Of a stretch of DNA of 64,000 nucleotides, positions 31,150 to 40,232 are shown one piece after another (positions within the stretch are counted from its first letter, which is position 1; every line of letters begins with the position of its first letter). Below the pieces are notes generated by a model, which had not been told where the DNA came from, did no database searches, and saw nothing but the letters and a program-made list of their open reading frames with translations. Origin of the DNA: Occallatibacter savannae (GTDB lineage Bacteria; Acidobacteriota; Terriglobia; Terriglobales; Acidobacteriaceae); NCBI RefSeq assembly GCF_003131205.1, contig NZ_QFFY01000002.1:829016-893015 (forward strand), given 5' to 3'. The translations under genes and the position numbers were made by a program.

Positions 31150-33051
31150 ATGCGTGCTCACGTTATCCCGGGACTACTTCTCTGCATGGCGGCCGTTCCA
31201 GCGATTCTTGCTCAAGAACCACACGTACAAAAAACGACGTCTTCCACTGAGGCCAGGGACTTCATCGACAAAACCAATGCGGAGCTTCTGAAGCTTTCGG
31301 CGCAGACATCCCGGGCCGCATGGACCGCGGAGACGGACATCACCGGAGACACGGAATCGACCACTGCTCTGTTGAACCAGCAATTCACGGCGCGCATGCT
31401 GGCGCTCGCGGCAGAGAGCCATCGCTGGGACAAACTGAAGGCCGAGCTGCCGCCGGACCTTCAGCGGCAAATGAAGCTGCTGCAGCTGGGAACGCCGGCA
31501 GCCCCGAAGGAGCCGAATCTGCTGGAGGAGCAGACGCAGCTTGCGGCTCAGCTCACCGGCATGTACGGCAAAGGCAAGTATTGTCCGCAGCAAGGCAAGT
31601 GCCTCGGCATCGATGCGGTCTCGAACATCATGGCGCATTCGCGCGACCCCGAAGAGCTGACCCGGCTATGGGTCGGCTGGCACGCAGTGGGGGCGCCGAT
31701 GCGCAACAAGTACGCGCGCTTTATCGAGCTGCAGAATGTCGGCGCCAAAGAACTGGGCTATCACGATACCGGCGAGCTGTGGCGTGCGGGATACGATATG
31801 ACTCCGGCACAGTTCTCGGCGGAGGTGGACCGTGCGTGGGCGCAGCTCGAGCCGCTCTATCGCGAGCTGCACAAGTACGTGCGGAGCCGGCTCATCGCAA
31901 AGTACGGCAAGGCGGCAGAGCGGTCCGATGGCATGATTCCGGCGCAGCTGCTGGGCAACATGTGGGCGCAGGAGTGGGGCAACATCTACGACATCGTTGC
32001 GCCCACAGATCCGAAGCTCGCGCAGTTCAAGCCGGTCGATCTTGAGGCGGCGCTGAAGCAGCAAATCGCGGAGAAAGATCCGGCAGCAGCGCCGGCATTC
32101 AAAGAAGGTGTCGACCTTACGTCCGACACGGGCCATGCGGCCAGCCTGGCTGCCGGTCGCGCCATGGTGCGCTACGGAGAGGACTTCTTCAAATCGCTTG
32201 GCTTCGCGCCGCTGCCTGCGACATTCTGGGAACGGTCGCAGTTTGTTCACCCGCGCGATCGCGAGGTGGTGTGCCACGCGTCGGCGTGGGACGTGGACAA
32301 CGCCGAAGATCTGCGCGTGAAGATGTGCATCGAGGTCAACGCCGACTACTTCACCACGGTACATCACGAGCTGGGACACAACTTCTACCAGCGGGCCTAC
32401 AACAAGCAGCCGTTCCTTTTCCGCAACGGCGCGAACGACGGATTCCACGAGGCGATCGGCGATGCAATTGCACTATCGATCACGCCGGCGTATCTGAAAA
32501 ACCTGGGACTGACCGACACTGAGCCGCCGGCCGACGCAGACATCCCGCTGCAGCTGCGCACAGCCCTGGACAAAGTTGCCTTTCTGCCGTTTGCGCTGGC
32601 GCTGGACAAGTGGCGATGGGAAGTCTTCTCCGGCGAGATCAAGCCGGGTGATTACAACAAGGCATGGTGGACGCTAAGGGAGAAGTACCAGGGCGTGGCT
32701 CCGCCCGTCGAGAGGACCGAGGCCGACTTCGACGCCGGCGCAAAGAATCATGTGCCAACCAACGTCCCGTACGCGCGGTACTTCCTCGCGCGGATCTACC
32801 AGTTCCAGTTCTACAAGGCCATGTGCGACGCGAGCGGATACAAGGGGCCGCTGAACCGGTGCAGCTTCTACGGCTCGAAAGCCGCAGGTGACAAGCTCAA
32901 CCAGATGCTCGAGGCCGGGCAGTCGAAGCCGTGGCAGGAGACGCTGAAGGCGATGACCGGCACCGATCATCTCGACGCGCAGCCGATGCTCGACTACTTT
33001 GCTCCGCTCTATCAGTGGTTGAAAGAGCAGAACGCGAAAGGTACACGCTGA
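31150..33051 (+). CDS. M2 family dipeptidyl carboxypeptidase (ACE-like)
   Basis: 633 residues, a zinc metallopeptidase that removes dipeptides from peptide C-termini. Signal peptide (GLLLCMAAVPAILAQ) places it in the periplasm. The zinc site is complete: HELGH at residues 406-410 and the third ligand Glu434 in GFHEAIGD, 28 residues from the first His exactly as in human ACE. Other M2 signatures: MWAQEWGNIYDIV, FHEAIGDAIALSITPAYL, LPFALALDKWRWEVF and YQFQFYKAMC. Most of the protein is alpha-helical. It is divergent from the ADOP gene. An inverted repeat TCGCGATGA/TCATCGCGA (33053-33084) just after the stop may help termination. Confidence 0.95.
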   Translation: MRAHVIPGLLLCMAAVPAILAQEPHVQKTTSSTEARDFIDKTNAELLKLSAQTSRAAWTAETDITGDTESTTALLNQQFTARMLALAAESHRWDKLKAELPPDLQRQMKLLQLGTPAAPKEPNLLEEQTQLAAQLTGMYGKGKYCPQQGKCLGIDAVSNIMAHSRDPEELTRLWVGWHAVGAPMRNKYARFIELQNVGAKELGYHDTGELWRAGYDMTPAQFSAEVDRAWAQLEPLYRELHKYVRSRLIAKYGKAAERSDGMIPAQLLGNMWAQEWGNIYDIVAPTDPKLAQFKPVDLEAALKQQIAEKDPAAAPAFKEGVDLTSDTGHAASLAAGRAMVRYGEDFFKSLGFAPLPATFWERSQFVHPRDREVVCHASAWDVDNAEDLRVKMCIEVNADYFTTVHHELGHNFYQRAYNKQPFLFRNGANDGFHEAIGDAIALSITPAYLKNLGLTDTEPPADADIPLQLRTALDKVAFLPFALALDKWRWEVFSGEIKPGDYNKAWWTLREKYQGVAPPVERTEADFDAGAKNHVPTNVPYARYFLARIYQFQFYKAMCDASGYKGPLNRCSFYGSKAAGDKLNQMLEAGQSKPWQETLKAMTGTDHLDAQPMLDYFAPLYQWLKEQNAKGTR

Positions 33052-33145
33052 ATCGCGATGAAGACAACGTTCCGCTCATCGCGAAGATGCCCGCGATACA
33101 CGGGGCACAGCTTCGCGATGAACGGGACTGGTAATGGCGTGGGAG

Positions 33146-33418
33146 TTACAGCTCGGCTGAGCGGTTGCCGGTGATCAGGCGCAGAATGACGGTGAGCAGC
33201 ACAGCGCCGATGACCGCTATAACGATGCTGATGATGAGCCCGTGCTCGCCGACGCCACCCATGCCCATGTGGCTTGAGAGAAATCCGCCGACCAGCGCGC
33301 CGACGAGTCCAACGATCATGTCCATGAAGAAGCCGAATCCGGACCCCTTCATGAGCTTTCCTGTGAGCCAGCCTGCGATAACCCCGATGATGATCCAGGC
33401 AATCAATCCATGACCCAT
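33146..33418 (-). CDS. GlsB/YeaQ/YmgE family stress-response membrane protein
   Basis: 90 residues with three membrane helices and glycine-rich motifs typical of transglycosylase-associated (GlsB-like) proteins: IIIGVIAGWLTGKLMKGSGF, MIVGLVGALVGGFL, IISIVIAVIGAVLLTVIL. AAGGAGGAAC upstream of 33418 is a strong ribosome site. Members are induced by stress; the molecular action is unknown. Confidence 0.92.
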   Translation of the reverse strand: MGHGLIAWIIIGVIAGWLTGKLMKGSGFGFFMDMIVGLVGALVGGFLSSHMGMGGVGEHGLIISIVIAVIGAVLLTVILRLITGNRSAEL

Positions 33419-33631
33419 ATTCTTGTTCCTCCTTGGTTGATGGGATTGTGAAACAGATTGGAATAGTGGACCGTTTGGGGGATGAGTTTGACGTCAGTCC
33501 TTCTGCAGCAAGGGAGCATACACCGCAAACCCAGCAAACGACTACACTTTTCTCCGAGTTCCGTACAGCAGCAAGTAAGATGCGGATTCGCCCGCCCGCG
33601 TAGAGGTCACAGCTCGTAACATTTCTCGCCG

Positions 33632-33690
33632 CTCTCCTTGACGGCCTAGGAGAGTGCGTGTAGGCTTCTTTCCTAGACAGTCAAGGAGAG
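33632..33690 (+). promoter_or_regulatory. Inverted repeat before padR, candidate operator
   Basis: CTCTCCTTGAC (33632-33642) and GTCAAGGAGAG (33680-33690) are a perfect 11-bp inverted repeat 37 bases apart. The left arm contains TTGACG, which with TAGGCT at 33661-33666 (17-base spacer) would make a promoter; the right arm contains the AAGGAG ribosome site of padR. Binding of a dimer to both arms, or pairing in RNA, could shut off the operon. Confidence 0.5.
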
Positions 33691-33696
33691 AAGCCC

Positions 33697-34053
33697 GTGG
33701 TCGCTAAACCGGAAGAGAAACAGACAGAACTGCTGCAGGGCACGCTCGACTTGCTGATCTTGAAGGCCGTGTCGCTGGGGCCGCTGCATGGCTACGGAGT
33801 CCTGCTGCGCATCCAGCAGATATCGGGCGAAGAGCTGATCGTCCAGCAGGGCTCTCTCTACCCCGCGCTTTACCGGCTCGAGCATCAGGGCGCCATCGCA
33901 AGCGAGTGGGGCGATAGTGAAAACAACCGGCGCGCCAAGTACTACCGGCTGACCACGGCCGGGAAGAAGCGTCTGGACGCCGAAACCGAGAAGTGGAATC
34001 GCATGGCCGGCATCATCGCCGGAATCCTCAGCGCGACGCCGGGGAGCCTATGA
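33697..34053 (+). CDS. PadR family transcriptional regulator
   Basis: 118 residues: LLQGTLDLLILKAVSLGPLH, GYGVLLRIQQISGEELIVQQ, GSLYPALYRLEHQGAIASEW and NNRRAKYYRLTTAGKKRL form the PadR winged helix. GTG start, with AAGGAG eight bases upstream. The stop overlaps the ATG of the ADOP permease (ATGA), so the two are translationally coupled; padR-ADOP pairs are a common acidobacterial arrangement. It most likely represses its own operon and responds to an unknown small molecule. Confidence 0.94.
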   Translation: MVAKPEEKQTELLQGTLDLLILKAVSLGPLHGYGVLLRIQQISGEELIVQQGSLYPALYRLEHQGAIASEWGDSENNRRAKYYRLTTAGKKRLDAETEKWNRMAGIIAGILSATPGSL

Positions 34054-36812
34054 GCGGGCAAAGCTGGGCGAGCCGTAAGGCGGCAGAGTTGAGCTCCTGG
34101 CTTAAGGCCGTGACGCAGCGCAGACGCGTGGAGCAGGAGATGGACGCCGAACTTGAGTTTCATCTCGAGGCGGTCACGGCGGATCTGATCCGGGCAGGGA
34201 AGTCGCCGCAGGAAGCCGCGAGACAGGCTCGCATCGCACTCGGCACCGCGCTTACGCACAAGGAGGGGATGCGGACCTCGCTGGGACTGCGCTGGTTCGA
34301 CGAGCTCGGAGCTGACCTACGCTACGCGACCCGCATGCTCCGCAAGAGCCCCGGGTTCACGGCAATCGCCGCCGGCTCGCTGGCTCTGGCGATCGGGGCA
34401 AATACGGCGATCTTCTCGGTTGCCAAAGTGCTCTTGTACGACCGCCTGCAGATTCCGAATGCCGAGCAGCTGAAGATGTTGCGCTGGATCGGCGACGACA
34501 AGGTCATCGCGCACCACTCGTGGGGAGATTTCGATACCTTGCCGGACCGCTCGCAGACGAGCAGCGTGTTTCCCTTCCCCATCTTCCGCGAGATGAGCCT
34601 GCACCCCGCCGGCATGGAGAGTCTTGCCGGTTTCAAGGAAGACGGTATGAACGCCACCGTGCGCGGAACGGCGCGGCGCGTGACGGTCGCGGAGGTGACA
34701 GGAAACTACTACGACACACTCGGGGTCCGCCCGCAGCTGGGCAGGGCGATTCAGCTCGCTGATGAAACCAGTTCGGAATCGGGCAACGTGGCAGTCATCA
34801 GCGATGGGTTGTGGAGCCGCGAGTTCGGCCGCTCGCCGGATGCGCTTGGCCAGACCATCACTCTGAACCAGGCGAAGCTGACGATTGTCGGTGTGAATCC
34901 CGCGCACTTCACGGGCGCCAAGAACGTGCTGGAATCTCCGGACCTCTTCGTGCCCATCAGCTTGGAGCCTCTGCTGACCGTGCAGAGAGAAAAGAGCTCC
35001 GATCTCGTCAACCCCGATTTCTGGTGGCTGAATATTGTAGGCCGCGTAAAGCCCGGCATCCCGGAAACCGAAGCCCAGCAAGGCCTCGGCGTGCAGTTTG
35101 AGGCGGTGGTTCGGGCGCTGGCCACCGTCAAGCAGGGCGACACGATTCCCCGCCTTCAACTCGTGGATGGCAGCCGCGGCCTGCACTGGGCAGACCGCAT
35201 GTTCAAGAAGCCCATGATGGTGTTGCTCGGTCTCACGGGGCTGGTTCTGCTGCTTGCCTGCGCAAACGTAGCAAATCTTTTGCTGGCGCGCGGAGCCCAC
35301 CGGCAGCGCGAGATGAGCGTGCGCATGGCGCTGGGAGCTGCGCGTGCGCGCGTGGCTCGGCAGTTGCTCACTGAGAGCCTGCTACTGGCTTTGCTGGGCG
35401 GCTGCGGCGGCTTGCTGCTGGGCTATGTGGGCCGCAATGTCCTTCCGCGCCTGCTGACGAATTCGTGGGAAGACTTCAACATCCGCGTTCCGTTCGATTG
35501 GGCGGTGTTTGCCTGCACAGCGCTCATCATTCTGGCGACCGGAATTCTCTTCGGACTGGCGCCGGCTCTGTTCGCAGCAAGAACAGAGGTCTCGAGCAGT
35601 CTCAAGGAATCGGCCCAGACCACGACCCGCCGCAGACGCGGCCTCAGCGGTAAGGCCCTCGTAGGGCTGCAGATTGCGCTTTCGACCATGCTGGTGATCG
35701 GTGCCGGCCTCTTTCTGCGCACGCTGACGGCGCTCGACTCGCAGGATGTCGGCTTCAACACGGACCACCTGGTGCTCTTCGACGTCAGTCCCCCCGCAGC
35801 CCGCTACCCGGCCGGAAAAGATGTGGCGCTGCACCAGCAGCTCGAGGCCAGAATGGCAGGTTTGCCCGGCGTGGCGCATGTAACGCCGTCAGCTACGGCC
35901 TATCTTGCGGGTTCCATGAGCAACTCCGATTTTCTGCCCGAGGGCGAGAAGGTCGTGAAAAACAAATTTACGGCGGAGGACTTCAACACCGTTGGCAACG
36001 ACTTCTTCCCCACGCTGGGAATCAACATCATCGCTGGAAGAGGCTTCAACGCGCAGGACACGGCGACATCGCCCAAGGTTGCCATTATCAATCAGGCGCT
36101 GGCGAAGAAGCGATTTCCGGGCGTAAATCCGATCGGCCGGATGTTCCGCGCAGACCGCGACGACACACAGCTGATCAGAATCGTCGGCATCTGTTCGGAC
36201 ACCTACTACTACACGCTGCGCGACAGCCCGCCCGCGCAGTTCTTCGTCCCCTATGTGCAGCAGAAGGAAGTGCACGGGATGACGTACCAGATGCGCACGT
36301 CGCTGAGCACTGCTGCCCTGGCGCCAGTTCTGCGAAACGTGGTTCAGGCAGTCGATCGCGATCTGCCCGTGACCGATCTTCGCACGCAGCGTGAGCAGAT
36401 CGCGGCAACGCTGTCGATCGAGCGCGCGCTCGCCGCGCTCACATCCGGATTTGGAGTGCTGGCGCTGTCGCTGGCATGCGTGGGCATCTATGGCATCATG
36501 GCCTACTCGGTGGCGCAGCGGAGAAATGAGATCGGCATCCGCCTTGCCCTCGGTGCGCAGCCCTCGCAGGTGCGCTCGATGGTGCTGCGCGAGAGCACCG
36601 GCCTGACGGTGGCCGGCGTTGCTGTGGGGCTGGCCGGAGCGCTGGCCTGCACAAAGCTGGTGCGATCGATGCTCTATGGCGTAAGCCCAGACGATCCGAC
36701 GACGATCGTTGTCGGAGCCGCCGTGCTCCTTGCGGTAGCCATCGTTGCCACGTGGATTCCCGCACGACGCGCGGCGGGCGTGCAGCCGATGGATGCGTTG
36801 AGACACGAGTAG
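34050..36812 (+). CDS. ADOP-type duplicated FtsX/MacB permease
   Basis: 920 residues. N-terminal cytoplasmic helical domain (about 1-85: RRRVEQEMDAELEFHLEAVT, QEAARQARIALG), then the first MacB core and FtsX domain (GFTAIAAGSLALAIGANTAI; LLGLTGLVLLLACANVANLL, about 395-510) and a second set ending in LALSLACVGIYGIMAYSVAQ and RRNEIGIRLALGAQP. Start at 34050 is fixed by GGGAG and the four-base overlap with padR. Probable role: export or lipoprotein/peptide efflux in the inner membrane; no ATPase partner is visible. Heptad array H7 begins four bases after the stop. Confidence 0.93.
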   Translation: MSGQSWASRKAAELSSWLKAVTQRRRVEQEMDAELEFHLEAVTADLIRAGKSPQEAARQARIALGTALTHKEGMRTSLGLRWFDELGADLRYATRMLRKSPGFTAIAAGSLALAIGANTAIFSVAKVLLYDRLQIPNAEQLKMLRWIGDDKVIAHHSWGDFDTLPDRSQTSSVFPFPIFREMSLHPAGMESLAGFKEDGMNATVRGTARRVTVAEVTGNYYDTLGVRPQLGRAIQLADETSSESGNVAVISDGLWSREFGRSPDALGQTITLNQAKLTIVGVNPAHFTGAKNVLESPDLFVPISLEPLLTVQREKSSDLVNPDFWWLNIVGRVKPGIPETEAQQGLGVQFEAVVRALATVKQGDTIPRLQLVDGSRGLHWADRMFKKPMMVLLGLTGLVLLLACANVANLLLARGAHRQREMSVRMALGAARARVARQLLTESLLLALLGGCGGLLLGYVGRNVLPRLLTNSWEDFNIRVPFDWAVFACTALIILATGILFGLAPALFAARTEVSSSLKESAQTTTRRRRGLSGKALVGLQIALSTMLVIGAGLFLRTLTALDSQDVGFNTDHLVLFDVSPPAARYPAGKDVALHQQLEARMAGLPGVAHVTPSATAYLAGSMSNSDFLPEGEKVVKNKFTAEDFNTVGNDFFPTLGINIIAGRGFNAQDTATSPKVAIINQALAKKRFPGVNPIGRMFRADRDDTQLIRIVGICSDTYYYTLRDSPPAQFFVPYVQQKEVHGMTYQMRTSLSTAALAPVLRNVVQAVDRDLPVTDLRTQREQIAATLSIERALAALTSGFGVLALSLACVGIYGIMAYSVAQRRNEIGIRLALGAQPSQVRSMVLRESTGLTVAGVAVGLAGALACTKLVRSMLYGVSPDDPTTIVVGAAVLLAVAIVATWIPARRAAGVQPMDALRHE

Positions 36813-36815
36813 AGC

Positions 36816-36857
36816 AGGGAACAGGGACTAGGGACCAGGGACTAGAAATCAGCGACG
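36816..36857 (+). repeat. Heptad tandem array H7 (AGGGACY type)
   Basis: AGGGAAC, AGGGACT, AGGGACC, AGGGACT, AGAAATC, AGCGACG: six exact seven-base steps beginning four bases after the TAG stop of the ADOP gene. Confidence 0.8.
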
Positions 36858-36992
36858 GATGCGGGGCCGCCGAGGCCAGTTGCAAGTTTCTCCGGATGTT
36901 CTTATCGTGGCGGGTGGGGCAGACAAGGTGCGAGCTGAACGCTACGCATCGTGACCGCCTCAATATCCACCACTGAACTTCCGGAGAGAACC

Positions 36993-38129
36993 ATGCGTGC
37001 GCGACCTCTGATTGCCCTTGCTTTCGGGCTGGCTTTACCGGCACTTTCAACACTTGCTCAGGCGCCGGCTTCCCCGGCAACTCAAGTTCCCGCCACGCTG
37101 AAGGACGCTTTTCACGGCGCATTCTATGTGGGCGTCGCCGTCAATTCCGCCCAGATCACGGGAGCGGACGCGCAGGGCGACGAACTGATCGTGCAGCAGT
37201 TCGACTCCATCACGCCTGAGAACGTAATGAAGTGGGCGCTGATTCATCCCCGGCCCGATGCGTACGACTTCACGCTAGCTGACAAGTACGTCGAGTTCGG
37301 CCAGCAGCACCACATGTTCATCGTGGGTCACAATCTCTGCTGGCATTCGCAGACGCCGGCTTGGGTGTTCAAGGATGAAAAAGGAAATCCAATGACGCGC
37401 GACGCGCTGCTCGATCGGCTGCACGATCACATCAAAACGGTCGTCGGCCGCTACAAGGGCAAAGTCCAGAGCTGGGATGTGGTGAACGAAGCTCTCAACG
37501 AAGACGGCACGATGCGCCAGTCACCGTGGGAGAAAATCATCGGCGACGACTACGTGATCAAGGCGTTCCAGTGGGCCCACGAAGCTGATCCGGATGCGCA
37601 GTTGAACTACAACGACTACAACATGGAGAGCGCTGCCAAGCGCAAAGGCGCAATCGAGTTGGTGAAGAAGATCAAGGCCGCAGGAGTGCCAGTTGCCGTC
37701 GTCGGCAGCCAGGCGCATCTGCATCTCTCCGGCAGTGCAGCGGATGAAGAAGCTGCCATTGAGGAGTTTTCGGCCGCGGGAGTGAAGGTTGCGATCACCG
37801 AGCTCGATATCGACGTGCTGCCCTCGACCTGGAACCACACCGCCGACGTAGGCGCCAAGGTTGAGGAGAAGCCCAACCTGAATCCGTACGCGAACGGCTT
37901 GCCCGATGATGTTCAGCAGCAACTGACGAAGCGCTATGCCGACCTCTTCGCCGTGTTCTGGAAGCACCGCGACGTAGTCAATCGCGTCACTTTCTGGGGC
38001 ACAACCGACAAGGGCTCGTGGCTCAACAACTGGCCCGTCCGCGGCAGGACATCCTACCCGCTGCTCTTCGATCGCGATGGCAAGCCGAAGCCGGCGTTCT
38101 ATGCCGTTCTGAAGGCTGCGCAGCAATGA
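36993..38129 (+). CDS. Endo-1,4-beta-xylanase, glycoside hydrolase family 10
   Basis: 378 residues. Exported by a signal peptide (LIALAFGLALPALSTLAQA); hydrolyses the beta-1,4 backbone of xylan with retention. GH10 marks are clear: FDSITPENVMKWALIHPRPD, HNLCWHSQTPAWVF, the acid/base Glu166 in WDVVNEA, and the nucleophile Glu270 in ITELDID, with the closing NRVTFWGTTDKGSWLN. A single catalytic domain of normal length with no carbohydrate-binding module. Start at 36993, since GGAGAG lies four bases upstream. There are no other xylan genes nearby, so it is a solitary plant-polymer enzyme. Confidence 0.96.
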   Translation: MRARPLIALAFGLALPALSTLAQAPASPATQVPATLKDAFHGAFYVGVAVNSAQITGADAQGDELIVQQFDSITPENVMKWALIHPRPDAYDFTLADKYVEFGQQHHMFIVGHNLCWHSQTPAWVFKDEKGNPMTRDALLDRLHDHIKTVVGRYKGKVQSWDVVNEALNEDGTMRQSPWEKIIGDDYVIKAFQWAHEADPDAQLNYNDYNMESAAKRKGAIELVKKIKAAGVPVAVVGSQAHLHLSGSAADEEAAIEEFSAAGVKVAITELDIDVLPSTWNHTADVGAKVEEKPNLNPYANGLPDDVQQQLTKRYADLFAVFWKHRDVVNRVTFWGTTDKGSWLNNWPVRGRTSYPLLFDRDGKPKPAFYAVLKAAQQ

Positions 38130-38134
38130 AATGA

Positions 38135-38178
38135 GCCCGTAGAGGCCGGATCTGATCCGCCTCTACGGGCCCTCTTTC
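38135..38178 (+). terminator. Hairpin terminator between convergent genes
   Basis: GCCCGTAGAG (38135-38144) pairs with CTCTACGGGC (38161-38170), with further pairing inside (CGGATC/GATCCG), followed by CCTCTTTC. It lies between the xylanase stop and the convergent FG-GAP gene stop, and may serve both. Confidence 0.8.
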
Positions 38179-38192
38179 GCACCAAGAGGGTT

Positions 38193-40004
38193 CTAGTTAA
38201 CACTCGCGTACACTGTGCTTTCCCACTTCGTGCCTGCCGTATTCACAGCGTAGACATCGAAGCGATGCTTGCCCGTGCCAAGTGCGATCGACGTGCTGAA
38301 AGACTTGCTCGTCGTCTCGCTGTACTTCTTCACGCCATCCACCCACACTTCCATGCGCGCCAGCGTACCCGTGATGGTTGCGGCAGCCTGCACCGCAACC
38401 GGCGATCCCACTGTCGATCCATTTGCCGGCTTGCAAACGTGAACTCCTGCCGATGAAGGAGCCGAGCAGGTTGAGCTGGTCCCGACAGAGAAGCCGAAGT
38501 CAGTGCGCTGCAGACGGTTGTCAATGTCGGCTGCGTAGTAGGTTCCTGTGTGGTGTCCAGTAGGAAGGGTGGTGCTGAGGTTGAAGAAGGCGTAGTGATC
38601 GCCCCAGTCGTTCCGCTGCTCCCCGATCTTCTTGCCATCGACCCAGAGTTCGAGCTTGCGGATTTTGCCGAACGAGGCTGCGGTCGCGTGGAAAGCCACG
38701 GATGTAGACGAGCCGGTGATGGTGCATGCGTTGATGCCCTGGCCCTTGGCCGGGTAGGAACAGCCGTTCGTGAAGGTTCCGGAAGTGCCATTCAGATCAG
38801 TCACAAGCGAGATCGGCGTCCCCGAGTTGTTCTGGGAGATCCAGGCGACATCGGGCTTGGTGTCGCGATTGAAGTCGCCCGCCAGGAAGGCAACTTGATC
38901 GGCTCCAGCACCAACCGGGGGCAGCAGTGTTTCCACCGAGAACGTTCCCGGCGAGTTATTGCCAAGGAACAACACCATCGCGTTCTGCCCATTATCCAGG
39001 CCGAGCGCCGCGAGATCAGCTGCGCCGTCGCCGTTGAAGTCAGCGATCACGGGAATGCCCAGCCCCGAAGATGTCGGCGGCAATCCGGAGCTCATGGTGT
39101 GCAGAGCGAATGTCCGGCTGCTGCTTCCATACAAGGTAATGAGCTGCGGGGTGCCTCCGCTCTGGCTGAGACCAAAGATGTCTGTCTTTCCGTCATTGTT
39201 CAAATCGCCGGTATTGAAAACGAACACGTACCCTGAAGAGCTATACGGCGTGCTGTCGGCGAAGTTTCCAGCTCCGTCGCCATACTCCACGTGCAGCGTG
39301 CCTGCCGTGCACCCACCCTGGTTGCACACGGTGCTTTCGCTAAAGGCATAGTCCGCTTTACCGTCTGCGTCGAAGTCGCCGAGCCGCAGCGACCAGCCTG
39401 GGCCATGATCCGCGGGTGCGTTATAGATGTTCTTTGCCGTGCCAAACTGACCGCTGCCTGCACCGGGGATCAACACGATATAGTTCACGCCGGCAGTTGG
39501 GCCGTTCACAGCGGTGATAAGGTCCAGCTTGCCATCCCGGTTGAAGTCGGCAACTAACAACTCCTCGGCCTCGAAGTGCGCGCCTGCGAGGTTGATACTT
39601 TCAAACACAGGCGATTGGAAGCTGCCATCCCCATTTCCAGCAAAGTACGCGATCTGGCTGGTTCCGGAGAGTTCTGCAATCAGGTCGATCTTCCCGTCAC
39701 CGTTGAAGTCACCATAAGCGACGGGAGTGTTGGCCTGGTTGTACGGCGACGAAAAGTGAAAAGAGTAGCCAGGCTTGAACGTCCCGTCTCCGTTTGAGAT
39801 ATAGGTGTTGAATCCGGCTGAACCTGTTTCGCCGATGAGGTCGGGGATGCCGTCGTTGTTCAGATCCACCGAATAGGCGTTGTAGAAGTAAGTCGCAGAG
39901 GTGGACGTGGACTTCAGATTGAATGTGGCTTGGTTCTGGGCAAAGCACGGCAGAGCTAGCGAAGCCGCGCACACGAGCATTGCACTCGCGGTGCGTTTAC
40001 ACAT
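38193..40004 (-). CDS. Exported FG-GAP/VCBS repeat protein with two Ig-like C-terminal repeats
   Basis: 603 residues. Signal peptide (SAMLVCAASLALPCFAQ), then seven or more FG-GAP/VCBS repeats (DLNNDGIPDLIGETG, DFNGDGKIDLIAELS, DFNRDGKLDLITAVN, DFDADGKADYAFSES, DLNNDGKTDIFGLSQ, DFNGDGAADLAALGL), predicting a seven-bladed propeller. The C-terminal 200 residues hold two related beta modules, one with KIRKLELWVDGKKIGE and one with LARMEVWVDGVKKYSE. Start 40004 is set by AGGAG five bases upstream; the frame extends to 40088 without support. Probably a secreted adhesion or binding protein; ligand unknown. Confidence 0.88.
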   Translation of the reverse strand: MCKRTASAMLVCAASLALPCFAQNQATFNLKSTSTSATYFYNAYSVDLNNDGIPDLIGETGSAGFNTYISNGDGTFKPGYSFHFSSPYNQANTPVAYGDFNGDGKIDLIAELSGTSQIAYFAGNGDGSFQSPVFESINLAGAHFEAEELLVADFNRDGKLDLITAVNGPTAGVNYIVLIPGAGSGQFGTAKNIYNAPADHGPGWSLRLGDFDADGKADYAFSESTVCNQGGCTAGTLHVEYGDGAGNFADSTPYSSSGYVFVFNTGDLNNDGKTDIFGLSQSGGTPQLITLYGSSSRTFALHTMSSGLPPTSSGLGIPVIADFNGDGAADLAALGLDNGQNAMVLFLGNNSPGTFSVETLLPPVGAGADQVAFLAGDFNRDTKPDVAWISQNNSGTPISLVTDLNGTSGTFTNGCSYPAKGQGINACTITGSSTSVAFHATAASFGKIRKLELWVDGKKIGEQRNDWGDHYAFFNLSTTLPTGHHTGTYYAADIDNRLQRTDFGFSVGTSSTCSAPSSAGVHVCKPANGSTVGSPVAVQAAATITGTLARMEVWVDGVKKYSETTSKSFSTSIALGTGKHRFDVYAVNTAGTKWESTVYASVN

Positions 40005-40232
40005 AACAACTCCTGGGCATGCAGGCGAAGATCTGGGGAATCCTGCATAGGAAGTTGGAATGAACCGTCTTCGGAGGAGGTTGCTCACCCCAGGTGGGTT
40101 TGGTGGCTGATGAACGAATCGTAATCCCGCATTGAAAGATGTCCGGAGCGCAAAGGTAAATCGCTTTGCGCCGCTTCCGAACGTAAGATCAATCTCGTCA
40201 GCGATCTGAGAGCCGGACTGATGCCGCGCGAA

